Shown here: piece by piece, positions 28,183-36,771 of the stretch
Numbering within the stretch: the first letter of the stretch is position 1
How the letters are laid out: each line of letters starts with the position of its first letter
Source of the DNA: Burkholderiaceae bacterium 26
GTDB taxonomy: Bacteria; Pseudomonadota; Gammaproteobacteria; Burkholderiales; Burkholderiaceae
DNA length: 64,000 nt
Reading direction: 5' to 3'
Assembly (NCBI GenBank): GCA_000955795.1
Contig: JYOB01000014.1
Span: 159,415-223,414 of the forward strand
Program-made: the position numbers and the translations under genes
Notes under the pieces: generated by a model
Told to the model about the DNA's origin: nothing
The model's database searches: none
The model's input: only the letters and a program-made list of their open reading frames with translations

Positions 28183-28262
28183 ACGTCCTCCGTTGCGATT
28201 TGCGAGATTGAGACAAAGCAGGGGCGACCCGCAGGCCGCCCGTGTAGAGACTTCCGTACGGC

Positions 28263-28877
28263 TTACTTCTTGAACTTGGCGGCCACGTCGTTCTGGCACT
28301 TCGTCTTGGCGTCGCCGGACATGGCGTCGCAGCGTTCCTTGGCGGCCTTGTAGTTAGCGTCGTTGGTGTCCTTGACGGCATCGCGACGCGCTTCGCTGAC
28401 GTCCTTGGCAGTGCCCGTCGCCTTCGCGTGGCTCACCTCGTCGCCACTCTTGGCACGCGTGTAGGCAGCCTTGGCATCCTTCACGCAGGTGTCCTTCTCG
28501 TTGCCCTTCATGGCATCGCACTTGGTCTTGGCGACGTCGTAGTCGGCTTCGGCCTTTTCCTTGGCGGCGCGGTTGCGGGCGGCTTCAGTGCCGTCGCGCT
28601 CGACCATCGCATTGGCCTTGGCGACGTTGTAATCGCCCTTGGCCTGCGCACGGCAGACGTCGTGGTCATTGCCCTTCATCGCATCGCACTTGTCCTTGGC
28701 GGCTTTGTAATTGGCATCGGCTTGCTTGACGGCACTGTCGTAAGCAGCGCGCTTGGCATCGTTCGGTGCGGAAGTACCGGCGGGTCCGGTTGGTGCGGGC
28801 GTGAGCTGGGCGTGGGCGATGCCCAGGGGGGCGCAGGCAAGCACGCAACACAGGGCCAGGCGTTGGATCGGTTTCAT
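28263..28877 (-). CDS. Secreted Lys/Ala-rich protein with three CDAMKGN repeats
   Basis: 204 residues with a signal peptide (cleavage after IAHA). The mature part is charged and helical. It contains three copies of a unit of about 34 residues: Y-x-x-AK-x-x-CDAM-[KS]-G-[ND] followed five residues later by a second Cys, then K/AK-rich helix. Each unit therefore carries a Cys pair 9-10 residues apart, suggesting intramolecular disulfides in the periplasm. I do not recognise a named function; similar proteins are often loosely labelled TolA-like because of the Ala/Lys composition. It neighbours csbD, hinting at an envelope-stress role. Confidence 0.75.
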   Translation of the reverse strand: MKPIQRLALCCVLACAPLGIAHAQLTPAPTGPAGTSAPNDAKRAAYDSAVKQADANYKAAKDKCDAMKGNDHDVCRAQAKGDYNVAKANAMVERDGTEAARNRAAKEKAEADYDVAKTKCDAMKGNEKDTCVKDAKAAYTRAKSGDEVSHAKATGTAKDVSEARRDAVKDTNDANYKAAKERCDAMSGDAKTKCQNDVAAKFKK

Positions 28878-29023
28878 ACGCTTCTCTCCTTGTCGTGGTG
28901 GGAATCGCGCACGCCAGGTGCGCGGCGCGCATTGTCTGTGCGGCACCACCTTCTTCAGCAGATAACGGACCTGACCACGCACGATCCTGAGCAAACCCTT
29001 GCCAGGCCTGGCTTGGCGGGCAC

Positions 29024-29060
29024 CCAAATAAAACGGGCCGCATCGTCTCCGATGCGGCCC
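29024..29060 (-). terminator. Intrinsic terminator after hslU
   Basis: GGGCCGCATCG (29035-29045) and CGATGCGGCCC (29050-29060) form an 11-bp perfect stem with a 4-nt loop. On the minus strand it is followed by GTTTTATTT. Confidence 0.9.
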
Positions 29061-29091
29061 GCAGGGCATATGGAATGCGTTGCTTACACGC

Positions 29092-30423
29092 TTACAGCAC
29101 GTAGCGCGACAGATCTTCGTTGCCCGACAGCTCACTCAAACGTTCGTCGACGTACGCGGCGTCGATGGTCACGGTCTCGCCCGACGATTTGTGTGCGTGG
29201 AAGGACAGGTCTTCAAGCAGTCGCTCCATCACCGTGTACAAACGGCGTGCGCCAATGTTCTCGACCTTCTCGTTGACCGAACATGCGATCTCGGCCAGGC
29301 GGCGAATACCGTCTTCGGCAAACACGAGGTCGACACCTTCGGTCTTCAGCAGCGCCTGATATTGCTTGGTGAGGCTCGCGTCGGTCTGCGTGAGAATCGC
29401 GCAGAAATCCTCCACCGACAGCGAATCCAGCTCCACGCGAATCGGGAAACGGCCCTGCAGTTCGGGAATCAGGTCGCTCGGCTTGGACAGATGGAACGCG
29501 CCCGACGCGATGAACAGGATGTGATCGGTCTTGATCATCCCGTACTTGGTGTTGACGGTCGTGCCTTCCACCAGCGGCAGCAAGTCGCGCTGCACGCCCT
29601 GGCGCGACACCTCGCCGCCGCCGTATTCGCTGCGGCTGGCGATCTTGTCGATCTCATCCAGGAACACGATGCCGTTCTGCTCGACGTTGGCCACCGCCTT
29701 CTGCTTGAGCTCATCCTCGTTCACGAGCTTCGCGGCCTCTTCGTCGATCAGCAGCTTGAAGGCTTCCTTCACCTTCATCTTGCGGCGGTTCTTCTTGCCC
29801 TGGCCCAGACCGGCGAACATCGAACGGATCTGTTCGGTCATGTCTTCCATGCCCGGCGGGCCCATGATGTCCATGCTCGGCGTGCCGGCCGACACTTCCA
29901 GTTCGATTTCCTTGTCGTCCAGCTGGCCTTCGCGCAGCTTCTTGCGGAAGGTCTGGCGCGCGGTCGAGTCCTTCTCTTCCGGCTGCGCAAAACCGATGTC
30001 GCGCGGCGGCGGGATCAGGACGTCGAGAATGCGATCTTCGGCCGCATCTTCAGCCTTGGCGCGCACCTTCTTCATCTCGGATTCGCGCGTCTGCTTGACC
30101 GCCATCTCGGCCAGATCGCGCACGATGGTGTCGACGTCGCGGCCGACGTAGCCCACCTCGGTGAACTTGGTCGCCTCGATCTTGATGAACGGTGCGTCGG
30201 CCAGCTTGGCCAGGCGGCGGGCGATCTCGGTCTTGCCCACGCCGGTCGGTCCGATCATCAGGATGTTCTTGGGCGTGATTTCCTGGCGCAGCGGGTCTCC
30301 CACCTGCTGGCGGCGCCAACGGTTACGCAGCGCCACGGCAACGGCCTTTTTGGCCTTGTGCTGGCCGATGATGTGCTTGTCGAGTTCGGAAACGATTTCC
30401 GACGGCGTCATGGTTTCAGACAT
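29092..30423 (-). CDS. hslU: ATP-dependent protease ATPase subunit HslU
   Basis: 443 residues, the usual HslU length. AAA+ features: Walker [10 protein letters not shown], Walker [11 protein letters not shown], the intervening I-domain, sensor 1 and the C-terminal tail ending SRYVL that inserts into HslV. It unfolds substrates for the HslV peptidase chamber and is heat-shock induced in many bacteria. It follows hslV by 26 nt. Confidence 0.97.
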   Translation of the reverse strand: MSETMTPSEIVSELDKHIIGQHKAKKAVAVALRNRWRRQQVGDPLRQEITPKNILMIGPTGVGKTEIARRLAKLADAPFIKIEATKFTEVGYVGRDVDTIVRDLAEMAVKQTRESEMKKVRAKAEDAAEDRILDVLIPPPRDIGFAQPEEKDSTARQTFRKKLREGQLDDKEIELEVSAGTPSMDIMGPPGMEDMTEQIRSMFAGLGQGKKNRRKMKVKEAFKLLIDEEAAKLVNEDELKQKAVANVEQNGIVFLDEIDKIASRSEYGGGEVSRQGVQRDLLPLVEGTTVNTKYGMIKTDHILFIASGAFHLSKPSDLIPELQGRFPIRVELDSLSVEDFCAILTQTDASLTKQYQALLKTEGVDLVFAEDGIRRLAEIACSVNEKVENIGARRLYTVMERLLEDLSFHAHKSSGETVTIDAAYVDERLSELSGNEDLSRYVL

Positions 30424-30449
30424 GGGAATCCTGTCGATGAAGGCGCTCG

Positions 30450-30986
30450 TTATTCGAGCGTCTCGATCACGAAATTGGTGTTGGTATAGATGCAGAGCTC
30501 GCCGGCGATCCGCAGCGATTTTTCCACCACATCGCGCGGAGCGAGGTCGGTGTTCTCCATCAGCGCCTTGGCTGCCGATTGCGCATACGAGCCGCCCGAG
30601 CCGATGGCAGCAATACCGCCTTCCGGGTCGAGCACGTCGCCATTGCCGGTGATGATGAGCGTGGCTTCGCGGTCGGCGACGATCAGCATCGCTTCAAGGT
30701 GACGCAGGGCGCGATCGGTGCGCCAGTCCTTGGCCAGGTCGACGGCGGAGCGCAGCAGGTTGCCCTGGTGCTTTTGCAGCTTGGCTTCAAAACGGTCGAG
30801 CAGGGAGAAGGCGTCGGCGGTGGCGCCGGCAAAGCCGACCAGCACCTTGCCATCGTGGATGGCGCGCACTTTGCGGGCCGAGCCTTTCATCACGATATTG
30901 CCCAGCGTGACCTGGCCGTCGCCGCCGAGCGCGACTTGGTTGCCGCGACGCACGCTGACGATGGTGGTGCCGTGATACTGTTCCAT
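30450..30986 (-). CDS. hslV: ATP-dependent protease proteolytic subunit HslV
   Basis: 178 residues of the Ntn-hydrolase family. The short propeptide MEQYHG would be removed to expose the catalytic Thr (TTIVSVRRG); the GGDGQVT and [10 protein letters not shown] blocks are conserved. It forms the double hexameric chamber of the ClpQY protease with HslU. The start at 30986 fits the propeptide exactly; a longer frame upstream is not needed. Confidence 0.97.
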   Translation of the reverse strand: MEQYHGTTIVSVRRGNQVALGGDGQVTLGNIVMKGSARKVRAIHDGKVLVGFAGATADAFSLLDRFEAKLQKHQGNLLRSAVDLAKDWRTDRALRHLEAMLIVADREATLIITGNGDVLDPEGGIAAIGSGGSYAQSAAKALMENTDLAPRDVVEKSLRIAGELCIYTNTNFVIETLE

Positions 30987-31144
30987 GCGCTTGTTCCTAG
31001 GGGGTCCGGCTTGGCGCGGCCCCCAGCGGGCCGGCCAAAGAACTTCATACTTGACGCCAGCCCCGAGGATTTCAAGCCTGATTTCCGTCACAACGCACAT
31101 TTTTTGTGCGCCGGAAATCGCTTCTTGCTTGGCTCCCGGCTATT

Positions 31145-32746
31145 TCAGTGCGTCACGTCGAACGCGTAAGTGCGCTCATCCAGACGAGGCACCATCGTGT
31201 AGCCCTTACGCGCCGCCCACACGTTGATATTGAAGTAGAGCGGAATCACGCCGAAATCGCGCATGCCGATTTCCGTAGCTTCCTGCAGCAGCCTCTCGCG
31301 CTTGCTGTCGTCCAGGGTCTGCAGAGCTTCAGCCAGCTTGGCATCAAGCGCCGGGTTCGAATAGCGCCCGCGATTGGACGCGCCCCAACCGCGCGCCGGA
31401 TCATAGGTCGCCAGCAGTGCCTTCAGGCTCGAACCGGCTTCGCCGGTATCCGCGCCCCAGCCAGCTTGCAGAAACGAAAAGTCCAGCTTGTTTGCCCGCG
31501 TGAAGAACGACGCTGACGGCAGCGTCTCGACCTTGGTGGCAATGCCCACCCGCGAAAGCATCGAAGCGATCACCTGCGCGACGCGGTCATCGTTCGGGTA
31601 ACGGTTGTTGGTGGCGTGCAGCGTGATGGCAAAACCATCGGGGTAGCCGGCCTGGGCTAGCAGTTTCTTCGCTGCGGCCGGGTCCGCCACAGGTGCCTTC
31701 AGGCCCGGCACGTGGCCGAACAGCGCGCTGTTGACGAGTTGGCCAGTGGGCTCGGCAGCGCCTTCCATCACGCGATCGACGATGGCTTGGCGTGAAATCG
31801 CCAGCGAAATCGCCTCGCGCACGCGTGCATCCTTGAGCGGGTTCTTCGGCAGCGGCTTGCCGGCCTTGTCTGTCACGAACGGCGACACATCGCGGTTCGA
31901 ATCCATGTGCAGATACATCATGCGGAACACCGGCATCTTGAACACCGTCACCGCCGGGTTGGTCGACAGCTTTTTGATGTCCGAGCTCGGCACGTTCTCG
32001 ATGACCTGCACGTCGCCCGCCAGCAGCGCCGCCACGCGCGGCGCGTCGGCCGTCAGGATGCGCAGCGTCACGTGCTGCCATTGCGGCTTCTTGCCCCAAT
32101 AGCCATCAAAGCGCGTGAGTTCCACACGATCGCCGCGGTTGAAGGAGACGAATTTGTACGGCCCGGTTCCGATCATGGCGCGGCCATTGTTGAAGTCGTC
32201 CGCGCCAGCTTTTTCGACAGCCTTCTTCGACACCATGTAGATCGTCGACAAATCGTTCGGCACCAGCGGGTACGGGCCGTTCGTGGTGATGCGCACGGTC
32301 AGCTTGTCGACTGCCGTCACGTCCTTGAAGCCACGCGTGTAGATCGTAAACGGCGACGGGCTGTTCTTGATGGTGGCCGGGCGCGCCAGCGAATAGACGA
32401 CGTCGGCCGAGGTGAATTCGCTGCCGTCATGAAAATGCACGCCAGGGCGCAGCTTGACCTCCCATACCGTGTCGCTCAGGGCTTTCCACGACGTGGCGAG
32501 GCCTGGCTTGAGACGCATCCTCTCGTCCTTGGCGATCAGCGCCTCGAACATATGCTCGGCCACGTTCGAATTGGGCGTGACGTTATGGAAGTGCGGATCG
32601 AGCGAAGTGATGTCGCCCGACAGCCCAATGACCAGCGTGGATGCCGGCTGGGCATGCGCCGCAATCGGCGTGAGCGCCGAGAGCGTCGTGGCAAAACACA
32701 GCGCGGCGACCAGGTTCGCGGCGCGCAGCAGACGCAGGACCGGCAT
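31145..32746 (-). CDS. ABC transporter periplasmic substrate-binding protein, family 5 (peptide/nickel type)
   Basis: 533 residues with a signal peptide ending near AAHA/QPAS. The SBP_bac_5 pattern is clear: GDITSLDPHF, LATSWKAL, LRPGVHFHDGSEFTSADVVYSL and NRYPNDDRVAQ. Such proteins capture di- or oligopeptides, opines or metal complexes for an ABC importer, but no permease or ATPase gene is adjacent, so it is an orphan that presumably docks to a transporter encoded elsewhere. GGGGAG precedes ATG 32746. Substrate cannot be assigned. Confidence 0.85.
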   Translation of the reverse strand: MPVLRLLRAANLVAALCFATTLSALTPIAAHAQPASTLVIGLSGDITSLDPHFHNVTPNSNVAEHMFEALIAKDERMRLKPGLATSWKALSDTVWEVKLRPGVHFHDGSEFTSADVVYSLARPATIKNSPSPFTIYTRGFKDVTAVDKLTVRITTNGPYPLVPNDLSTIYMVSKKAVEKAGADDFNNGRAMIGTGPYKFVSFNRGDRVELTRFDGYWGKKPQWQHVTLRILTADAPRVAALLAGDVQVIENVPSSDIKKLSTNPAVTVFKMPVFRMMYLHMDSNRDVSPFVTDKAGKPLPKNPLKDARVREAISLAISRQAIVDRVMEGAAEPTGQLVNSALFGHVPGLKAPVADPAAAKKLLAQAGYPDGFAITLHATNNRYPNDDRVAQVIASMLSRVGIATKVETLPSASFFTRANKLDFSFLQAGWGADTGEAGSSLKALLATYDPARGWGASNRGRYSNPALDAKLAEALQTLDDSKRERLLQEATEIGMRDFGVIPLYFNINVWAARKGYTMVPRLDERTYAFDVTH

Positions 32747-32846
32747 GACGACTCCCCGATGGTTTATGACGAAAACAAAACGTTCGGGGATTGTCGGGAC
32801 CGGACGACGCCGGTGTCAACGTCGATGAAGCGGGGGGTCTGCTTGC

Positions 32847-34154
32847 TCAGTGATGGTGCCCGCAGTCGCAGTCGTCACCGTGTTGGTGATCGTGGTCGTC
32901 GTCCCACTCCGTGTCGTCGTGGTCGTCGTAGGCCCAGGCGGGGAAGGGATCGCCCAGCGCGACCCATGCTTCGGGTCCGGCAGCCATCTCGGCGTCGGTC
33001 AGAAGGCAGGCATCGAGCTGCGCAGTGAGCGCGGCTTCATCCAGATCGGTACCGATGAAGACCAATTCCTGGCGACGATCGCCCCAGCGCGCGGCCGCAC
33101 CGTTGTCGTGCATCTTGTCGGAAATGTCTGCGCGGGCTTCTTCCTCGTCGGGCCATTCGGCTTCATCCACCGCTGCCCACCACGCGCCGGCACCGCCGTG
33201 ACGCATCACGCCGCCAGCCTGGCCCCAACTGCCGGCTGTCTCCATGCGCGAGGCCAGCCAGAAATAACCTTTCGAGCGCAGCACGCGACCGTGTTCGCGC
33301 AGCCATTCGGTATGCATCAGATCCCACAGGCGCTGCGGGTGAAACGGCACGCGGCGGCGATAGACGAAGCTGCGGATGCCAAGCGCTTCGGTCTCGGGAA
33401 CGTGTTCGCCGCGAAGCTCCGCCAGCCACGCCGGCGCAGCGGATGCGGCATCGAAATCGAAACGATGCGTATTGAGGATCTCGTCCAGCGGCACCTTGCC
33501 GAACGATGCCGGCACGATGCGCGCGCGCGGGTTCAGCGAGTGCAGGATGCCGGCCAGGCGCGCGCGCTCGGCATCGCTCACGAGGTCGATCTTGTTAAGC
33601 ACGATCACGTCGCAGAACTCGACCTGTTCGATCAGCAAGTCGACGACGGTGCGGTCGTCATCTTCGTCCCGCGCCTGGCCGCGGTCGGCCAGAAAATCGG
33701 CGGCATCGTAATCGACCAGGAAATGCTGGGCATCGACCACGGTGACCATAGTGTCGAGGCGCGCGAGGTCGGACAGCACCTCGCCTTGCTCGTCTTCAAA
33801 CGTGAAGGTCTCGGCAATCGGCAGCGGCTCGGCCACGCCGGTTGATTCGATCAGCAGATAGTCGAAGCGGTCTTCACGGGCCAGGCGCGCGATCTCGTCG
33901 AGCAGGTCTTCGCGCAGCGTGCAGCAAATGCAGCCGTTGGACAGCTCCACCATGCGTTCGTCGGTGCGCGAAAGCTGCGCGCTGGTGGCCGTGCCATCGC
34001 CCACGAGCTGCGCGTCGATGTTGACGTCCGACAGGTCGTTGACGATCACGGCCACACGCTTGCCCTCGCGGTTGGCGAGCACGTGATTGAGCAGCGTGGT
34101 CTTGCCGGCGCCCAGGAAGCCAGACAGCACGGTAACGGGAAGCGGACGGGACAT
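32847..34154 (-). CDS. CobW/COG0523-family zinc metallochaperone GTPase (first copy)
   Basis: 435 residues: Walker [10 protein letters not shown] (12-20), the metal-binding GCICC (74-78), switch region ESTGVAEP, the guanine motif LNKIDL, a CobW C-terminal domain, and a His/Asp-rich tail ending in DDCDCGHHH. It is longer than typical and resembles the ZigA/YciC subgroup made under zinc limitation to deliver zinc to client proteins. ATG 34154 has GAGG upstream. It is separated from dksA by a terminator, so it has its own promoter. Zinc specificity is inferred from the neighbouring zur. Confidence 0.87.
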   Translation of the reverse strand: MSRPLPVTVLSGFLGAGKTTLLNHVLANREGKRVAVIVNDLSDVNIDAQLVGDGTATSAQLSRTDERMVELSNGCICCTLREDLLDEIARLAREDRFDYLLIESTGVAEPLPIAETFTFEDEQGEVLSDLARLDTMVTVVDAQHFLVDYDAADFLADRGQARDEDDDRTVVDLLIEQVEFCDVIVLNKIDLVSDAERARLAGILHSLNPRARIVPASFGKVPLDEILNTHRFDFDAASAAPAWLAELRGEHVPETEALGIRSFVYRRRVPFHPQRLWDLMHTEWLREHGRVLRSKGYFWLASRMETAGSWGQAGGVMRHGGAGAWWAAVDEAEWPDEEEARADISDKMHDNGAAARWGDRRQELVFIGTDLDEAALTAQLDACLLTDAEMAAGPEAWVALGDPFPAWAYDDHDDTEWDDDHDHQHGDDCDCGHHH

Positions 34155-34174
34155 GATCAGTGGCCTCAGTTTGT

Positions 34175-34213
34175 GGCCAAACAAAGCAAACAGCCCGGTG
34201 AGTTACCGGGCTG
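34175..34213 (-). terminator. Intrinsic terminator after dksA
   Basis: CAGCCCGGT (34191-34199) and ACCGGGCTG (34205-34213) pair over a 5-nt loop. On the minus strand the stem is followed by a T-rich run (TTTGCTTTGTTT). Confidence 0.8.
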
Positions 34214-34254
34214 CGAAATTCAAACGAATGCGTCAACCAAATGCGACGCGTACG

Positions 34255-34926
34255 TCAGTCACCCATCAACTTCTGGCGCTTTTCGCGGCGCTCTTGCGCC
34301 TCAAGCGTCAGCGTGGCCGTCGGGCGAGCAAGCAAGCGCGGAATGCCGATCGGCTCGCCGGTTTCGTCGCAGTAGCCGTAGTCGTTGGCATCGATGCGCG
34401 CAATCGACTGTTCGACCTTCTTGAGCAGCTTGCGCTCACGATCGCGCGTGCGCAGCTCCAGCGCGTGCTCTTCCTCGATGGTGGCACGGTCAGCCGGGTC
34501 CGGCACGATTACAGTCTCGCGCAGGTGCTCGGTGGTCTGGTTGGCGTTCGCGAGAATTTCATCGCGCATTTTTACAAGCCGGTCCTTGAAGAAGGCGAGC
34601 TGCGCCTCGTTCATGTAATCCTTGTCGCTCATCTTCAGGATTTCGGCTTCGGTGAGTAGTTTCTTGCTGCTCATGGTTGCTGCAGATGATCCTGGTAAAT
34701 CGCGCGCCGTCTCGGCTATCGCGTCGTCCTTGCGCGGGGATGCGTCGGACTTGTTCTGGCTGGCGGCGGACTTGCCGCCCCGCGCGCCTCCTTTTGCCTC
34801 TCCCGCAGCGGCGCCCCCTGCCGCTTTTCTACGGGTGGCTGGCGCAGCCTGGGCTGCAGCCGACTCCATTACGGACCGCCCGGCATCACCGTTGGCGCCG
34901 CGTCCTTCCTTGGTCTTAGTCACCAT
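34255..34926 (-). CDS. dksA: RNA polymerase-binding factor DksA, Cys-poor type with long N-terminal extension
   Basis: 223 residues. The C-terminal 139 (from MSSKKLLTEAE at 85) are a full DksA: coiled coil with the DPADRAT tip (143-149) and the globular domain. Of the four zinc-finger cysteines only the first remains (Cys186 in YCDETG; the others are Thr, Thr and Ala), as in zinc-independent DksA proteins such as P. aeruginosa DksA2. The first 84 residues are Ala/Lys/Ser-rich and probably disordered. AGGAGA precedes ATG 34926, supporting the long form, although ATG 34674 would give a normal-length DksA. DksA adjusts rRNA and amino-acid promoters with ppGpp. Confidence 0.9.
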   Translation of the reverse strand: MVTKTKEGRGANGDAGRSVMESAAAQAAPATRRKAAGGAAAGEAKGGARGGKSAASQNKSDASPRKDDAIAETARDLPGSSAATMSSKKLLTEAEILKMSDKDYMNEAQLAFFKDRLVKMRDEILANANQTTEHLRETVIVPDPADRATIEEEHALELRTRDRERKLLKKVEQSIARIDANDYGYCDETGEPIGIPRLLARPTATLTLEAQERREKRQKLMGD

Positions 34927-34978
34927 CGCCTGCTCTCCTACCGGACGTGCTTCGGACGACGTGCTTCTAAATCGACCT

Positions 34979-34984
34979 ATTGTA
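34979..34984 (-). promoter_or_regulatory. Candidate -10 box for dksA
   Basis: TACAAT on the minus strand, 52 nt before ATG 34926. Upstream lie two GTTCAG copies and a CGATA/TATCG dyad (34991-35010). No consensus -35 is evident. Confidence 0.4.
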
Positions 34985-35095
34985 GCTGAACGATATTAAC
35001 TGAACTATCGGAGAAACACGGACAGGAAATCCGGCCCGGATTCTGCCTGAAAGCGCGCGGCGGGGCCACCCAAAAGGAGGGGGAAAGCGCCGGAA

Positions 35096-36160
35096 TCAGG
35101 CCAGGCAGTTCTCCAATCCTTTCAGAATCGTTTCGCGCGGCAGGTCCACGCCGATGAACACCATCCGGTTGGAAGGGGTCTCGCCGTCCCATTTGCCCCC
35201 CACGTCGCTGCCCATGAGCTGGTGCACGCCCTGAAACACGACCTTGCGGTCGACGCCTTCCATATACAGCACGCCCTTGTAGCGCAGCAGCTTCTCGCCG
35301 TAGATATTCAGCACGCCCGAGAGGAATTCCTCCAACTTGGTGTAATTGAACGGCCGTTCGCTGCGGAAGACGAACGAGGCGATGCGGTCCGTGTGGTGCG
35401 CATGGCCGTGGTGATGGTGGTGACCGTGACCATGGTCGTGATCGCAGTCTGCCGAGCAGGCGTGGTCGTGATCATGCTCGTGGTGATGGTCATGATCATC
35501 TTCGCGCAGGAAGTCGGGATCGATCTCCAGCTTGGCGTTCAGGTTGAAGCCGCGCAGGTCGAAAATCGTGTCGATCGGCGTCTCACCAAAATTGGCGGTG
35601 CGGATCGGAGCGCGCGGGTTCATATGCAGCAGACGGTGGCGCAGTGCGTCCACATCGTCGGCGGAAACCAGATCGCTCTTGGTGATGAAGATGGCGTCAG
35701 CAAAGCCCACTTGGCGCTGCGCTTCTTCCTGCTTGTCGAGCTGCATGTTGCCGTGCTTGGCGTCGACCAGCGTGATGACGGCATCCAGCAGGTAGCGGCT
35801 AGCGATCTCGTCGTCCATGAAAAACGTCTGTGCGACCGGGCCGGGGTTGGCCACGCCCGTGGTCTCGATGACTACGCGGTCAAACTGGATCTGGCCGTTG
35901 TCGCGGCGCGTCAGCAGGTCGGACAAGCCCTGCACCAGGTCGCCGCGGATCGTGCAGCAAATGCAGCCGTTGCTCATCTGCACGATCTGCTCGTTGCCGT
36001 CCTGCACGAGGATGTCGTTGTCGATGTTTTCTTCACCGAACTCGTTTTCGATCACAGCGATCTTCATACCGTGCTGTTCGGTCAGGATGCGCTTGAGCAG
36101 CGTGGTTTTTCCGCTACCGAGAAAGCCCGTCAGGATGGTGACCGGGATCATTTTGGACAT
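35096..36160 (-). CDS. CobW/COG0523-family zinc metallochaperone GTPase (second copy)
   Basis: 354 residues: Walker A GFLGSGKTT (12-20), GCICC (65-69), ETTGVANPG, guanine motif TKSDL, then a strikingly His/Asp-rich linker at about 222-257 (more than 18 His, with two Cys) before the C-terminal domain. That linker should bind several zinc or other divalent ions. Its first codons overlap the end of zur by 13 nt, so the two are co-transcribed and the gene is likely Zur-repressed. Membership of COG0523 is firm; the metal is inferred. Confidence 0.88.
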   Translation of the reverse strand: MSKMIPVTILTGFLGSGKTTLLKRILTEQHGMKIAVIENEFGEENIDNDILVQDGNEQIVQMSNGCICCTIRGDLVQGLSDLLTRRDNGQIQFDRVVIETTGVANPGPVAQTFFMDDEIASRYLLDAVITLVDAKHGNMQLDKQEEAQRQVGFADAIFITKSDLVSADDVDALRHRLLHMNPRAPIRTANFGETPIDTIFDLRGFNLNAKLEIDPDFLREDDHDHHHEHDHDHACSADCDHDHGHGHHHHHGHAHHTDRIASFVFRSERPFNYTKLEEFLSGVLNIYGEKLLRYKGVLYMEGVDRKVVFQGVHQLMGSDVGGKWDGETPSNRMVFIGVDLPRETILKGLENCLA

Positions 36161-36675
36161 GGTGCGTTTCCTGTCTTGTGATGGGCCGCCAGATGCGCGC
36201 AATCCGCGCAAGCGCCCTTGATGGTGAGTTCAGCATGGTCGGCCGCGAAGCCGGCGGGCAGGCCGGCCTTCGGCATGGCCGGCGGCTCGGCGCCCTCCAG
36301 GCAAAAGTCCCGCCCGCATTGCGTGCAGTGAAAGTGGCTGTGCGAGCGGTGCGCCGCTTCGCGCGCGGCGTCGTGCTCGGCCAGGCTGAAGCGGAAGACA
36401 CGATCCGCCCCTGCCGTCTTGTGGACGATGCCGCCGGCCACGAGCCAGTCGAGCACGCGGTAGACCGTCACGCGATCGATGCCCGAATCGTCCGGCAGCG
36501 CGTCGCACACGGCTTGGTGCGAGAGCGGATCGGCGCCCTGCATCAGCACGGCCAGCACGCGCACGCGGGGCTCGGTCACACGGCTACCCAGGCCGCGCAG
36601 GCGTGCGCGGGCAGCCTCTTCAGGCGAATGGGATTGCGAAGTGGCGAGATCGTCGCGCGGGGCCGGGGTGTTCAT
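36148..36675 (-). CDS. zur: Fur-family zinc regulator Zur
   Basis: 175 residues: a winged helix (about 30-95, GIDRVTVYRVLDWLVAGGIV) and a dimerisation domain with two structural-zinc pairs, CTQC (117-120) and CADC (156-159), and a His-rich HRSHSHFHC stretch (109-117) typical of the regulatory site. Zur rather than Fur is supported by the overlapping CobW gene and the nearby second CobW. The start at 36675 is used; the longer frame relies on TTG. Confidence 0.88.
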   Translation of the reverse strand: MNTPAPRDDLATSQSHSPEEAARARLRGLGSRVTEPRVRVLAVLMQGADPLSHQAVCDALPDDSGIDRVTVYRVLDWLVAGGIVHKTAGADRVFRFSLAEHDAAREAAHRSHSHFHCTQCGRDFCLEGAEPPAMPKAGLPAGFAADHAELTIKGACADCAHLAAHHKTGNAPCPK

Positions 36676-36702
36676 GCGCTGGATTGTCCCACGGGGCGCA
36701 GG

Positions 36703-36725
36703 TTGCTGCAATTGAGTTGCAATTG
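36703..36725. promoter_or_regulatory. Candidate Zur operator upstream of zur
   Basis: GCAATTG occurs twice (36708-36714 and 36719-36725), 11 bp apart, i.e. one helical turn, and CAATTG is itself palindromic. TTGCTGCAA (36703-36711) overlaps the first copy. It lies 28-50 bp before the zur ATG, where an autoregulatory site is expected. Confidence 0.45.
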
Positions 36726-36771
36726 GGCGGCCTTGCGCCGCCCGGGGTTTCTTTTCGCGCTTCGCTACCGC

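Noticed and set aside
35400-35520. Repetitive CAT/GTG-rich tract in cobW resembling a microsatellite
   Set aside because: It encodes the in-frame His/Asp-rich metal-binding linker. Codons alternate and no frame change is seen.
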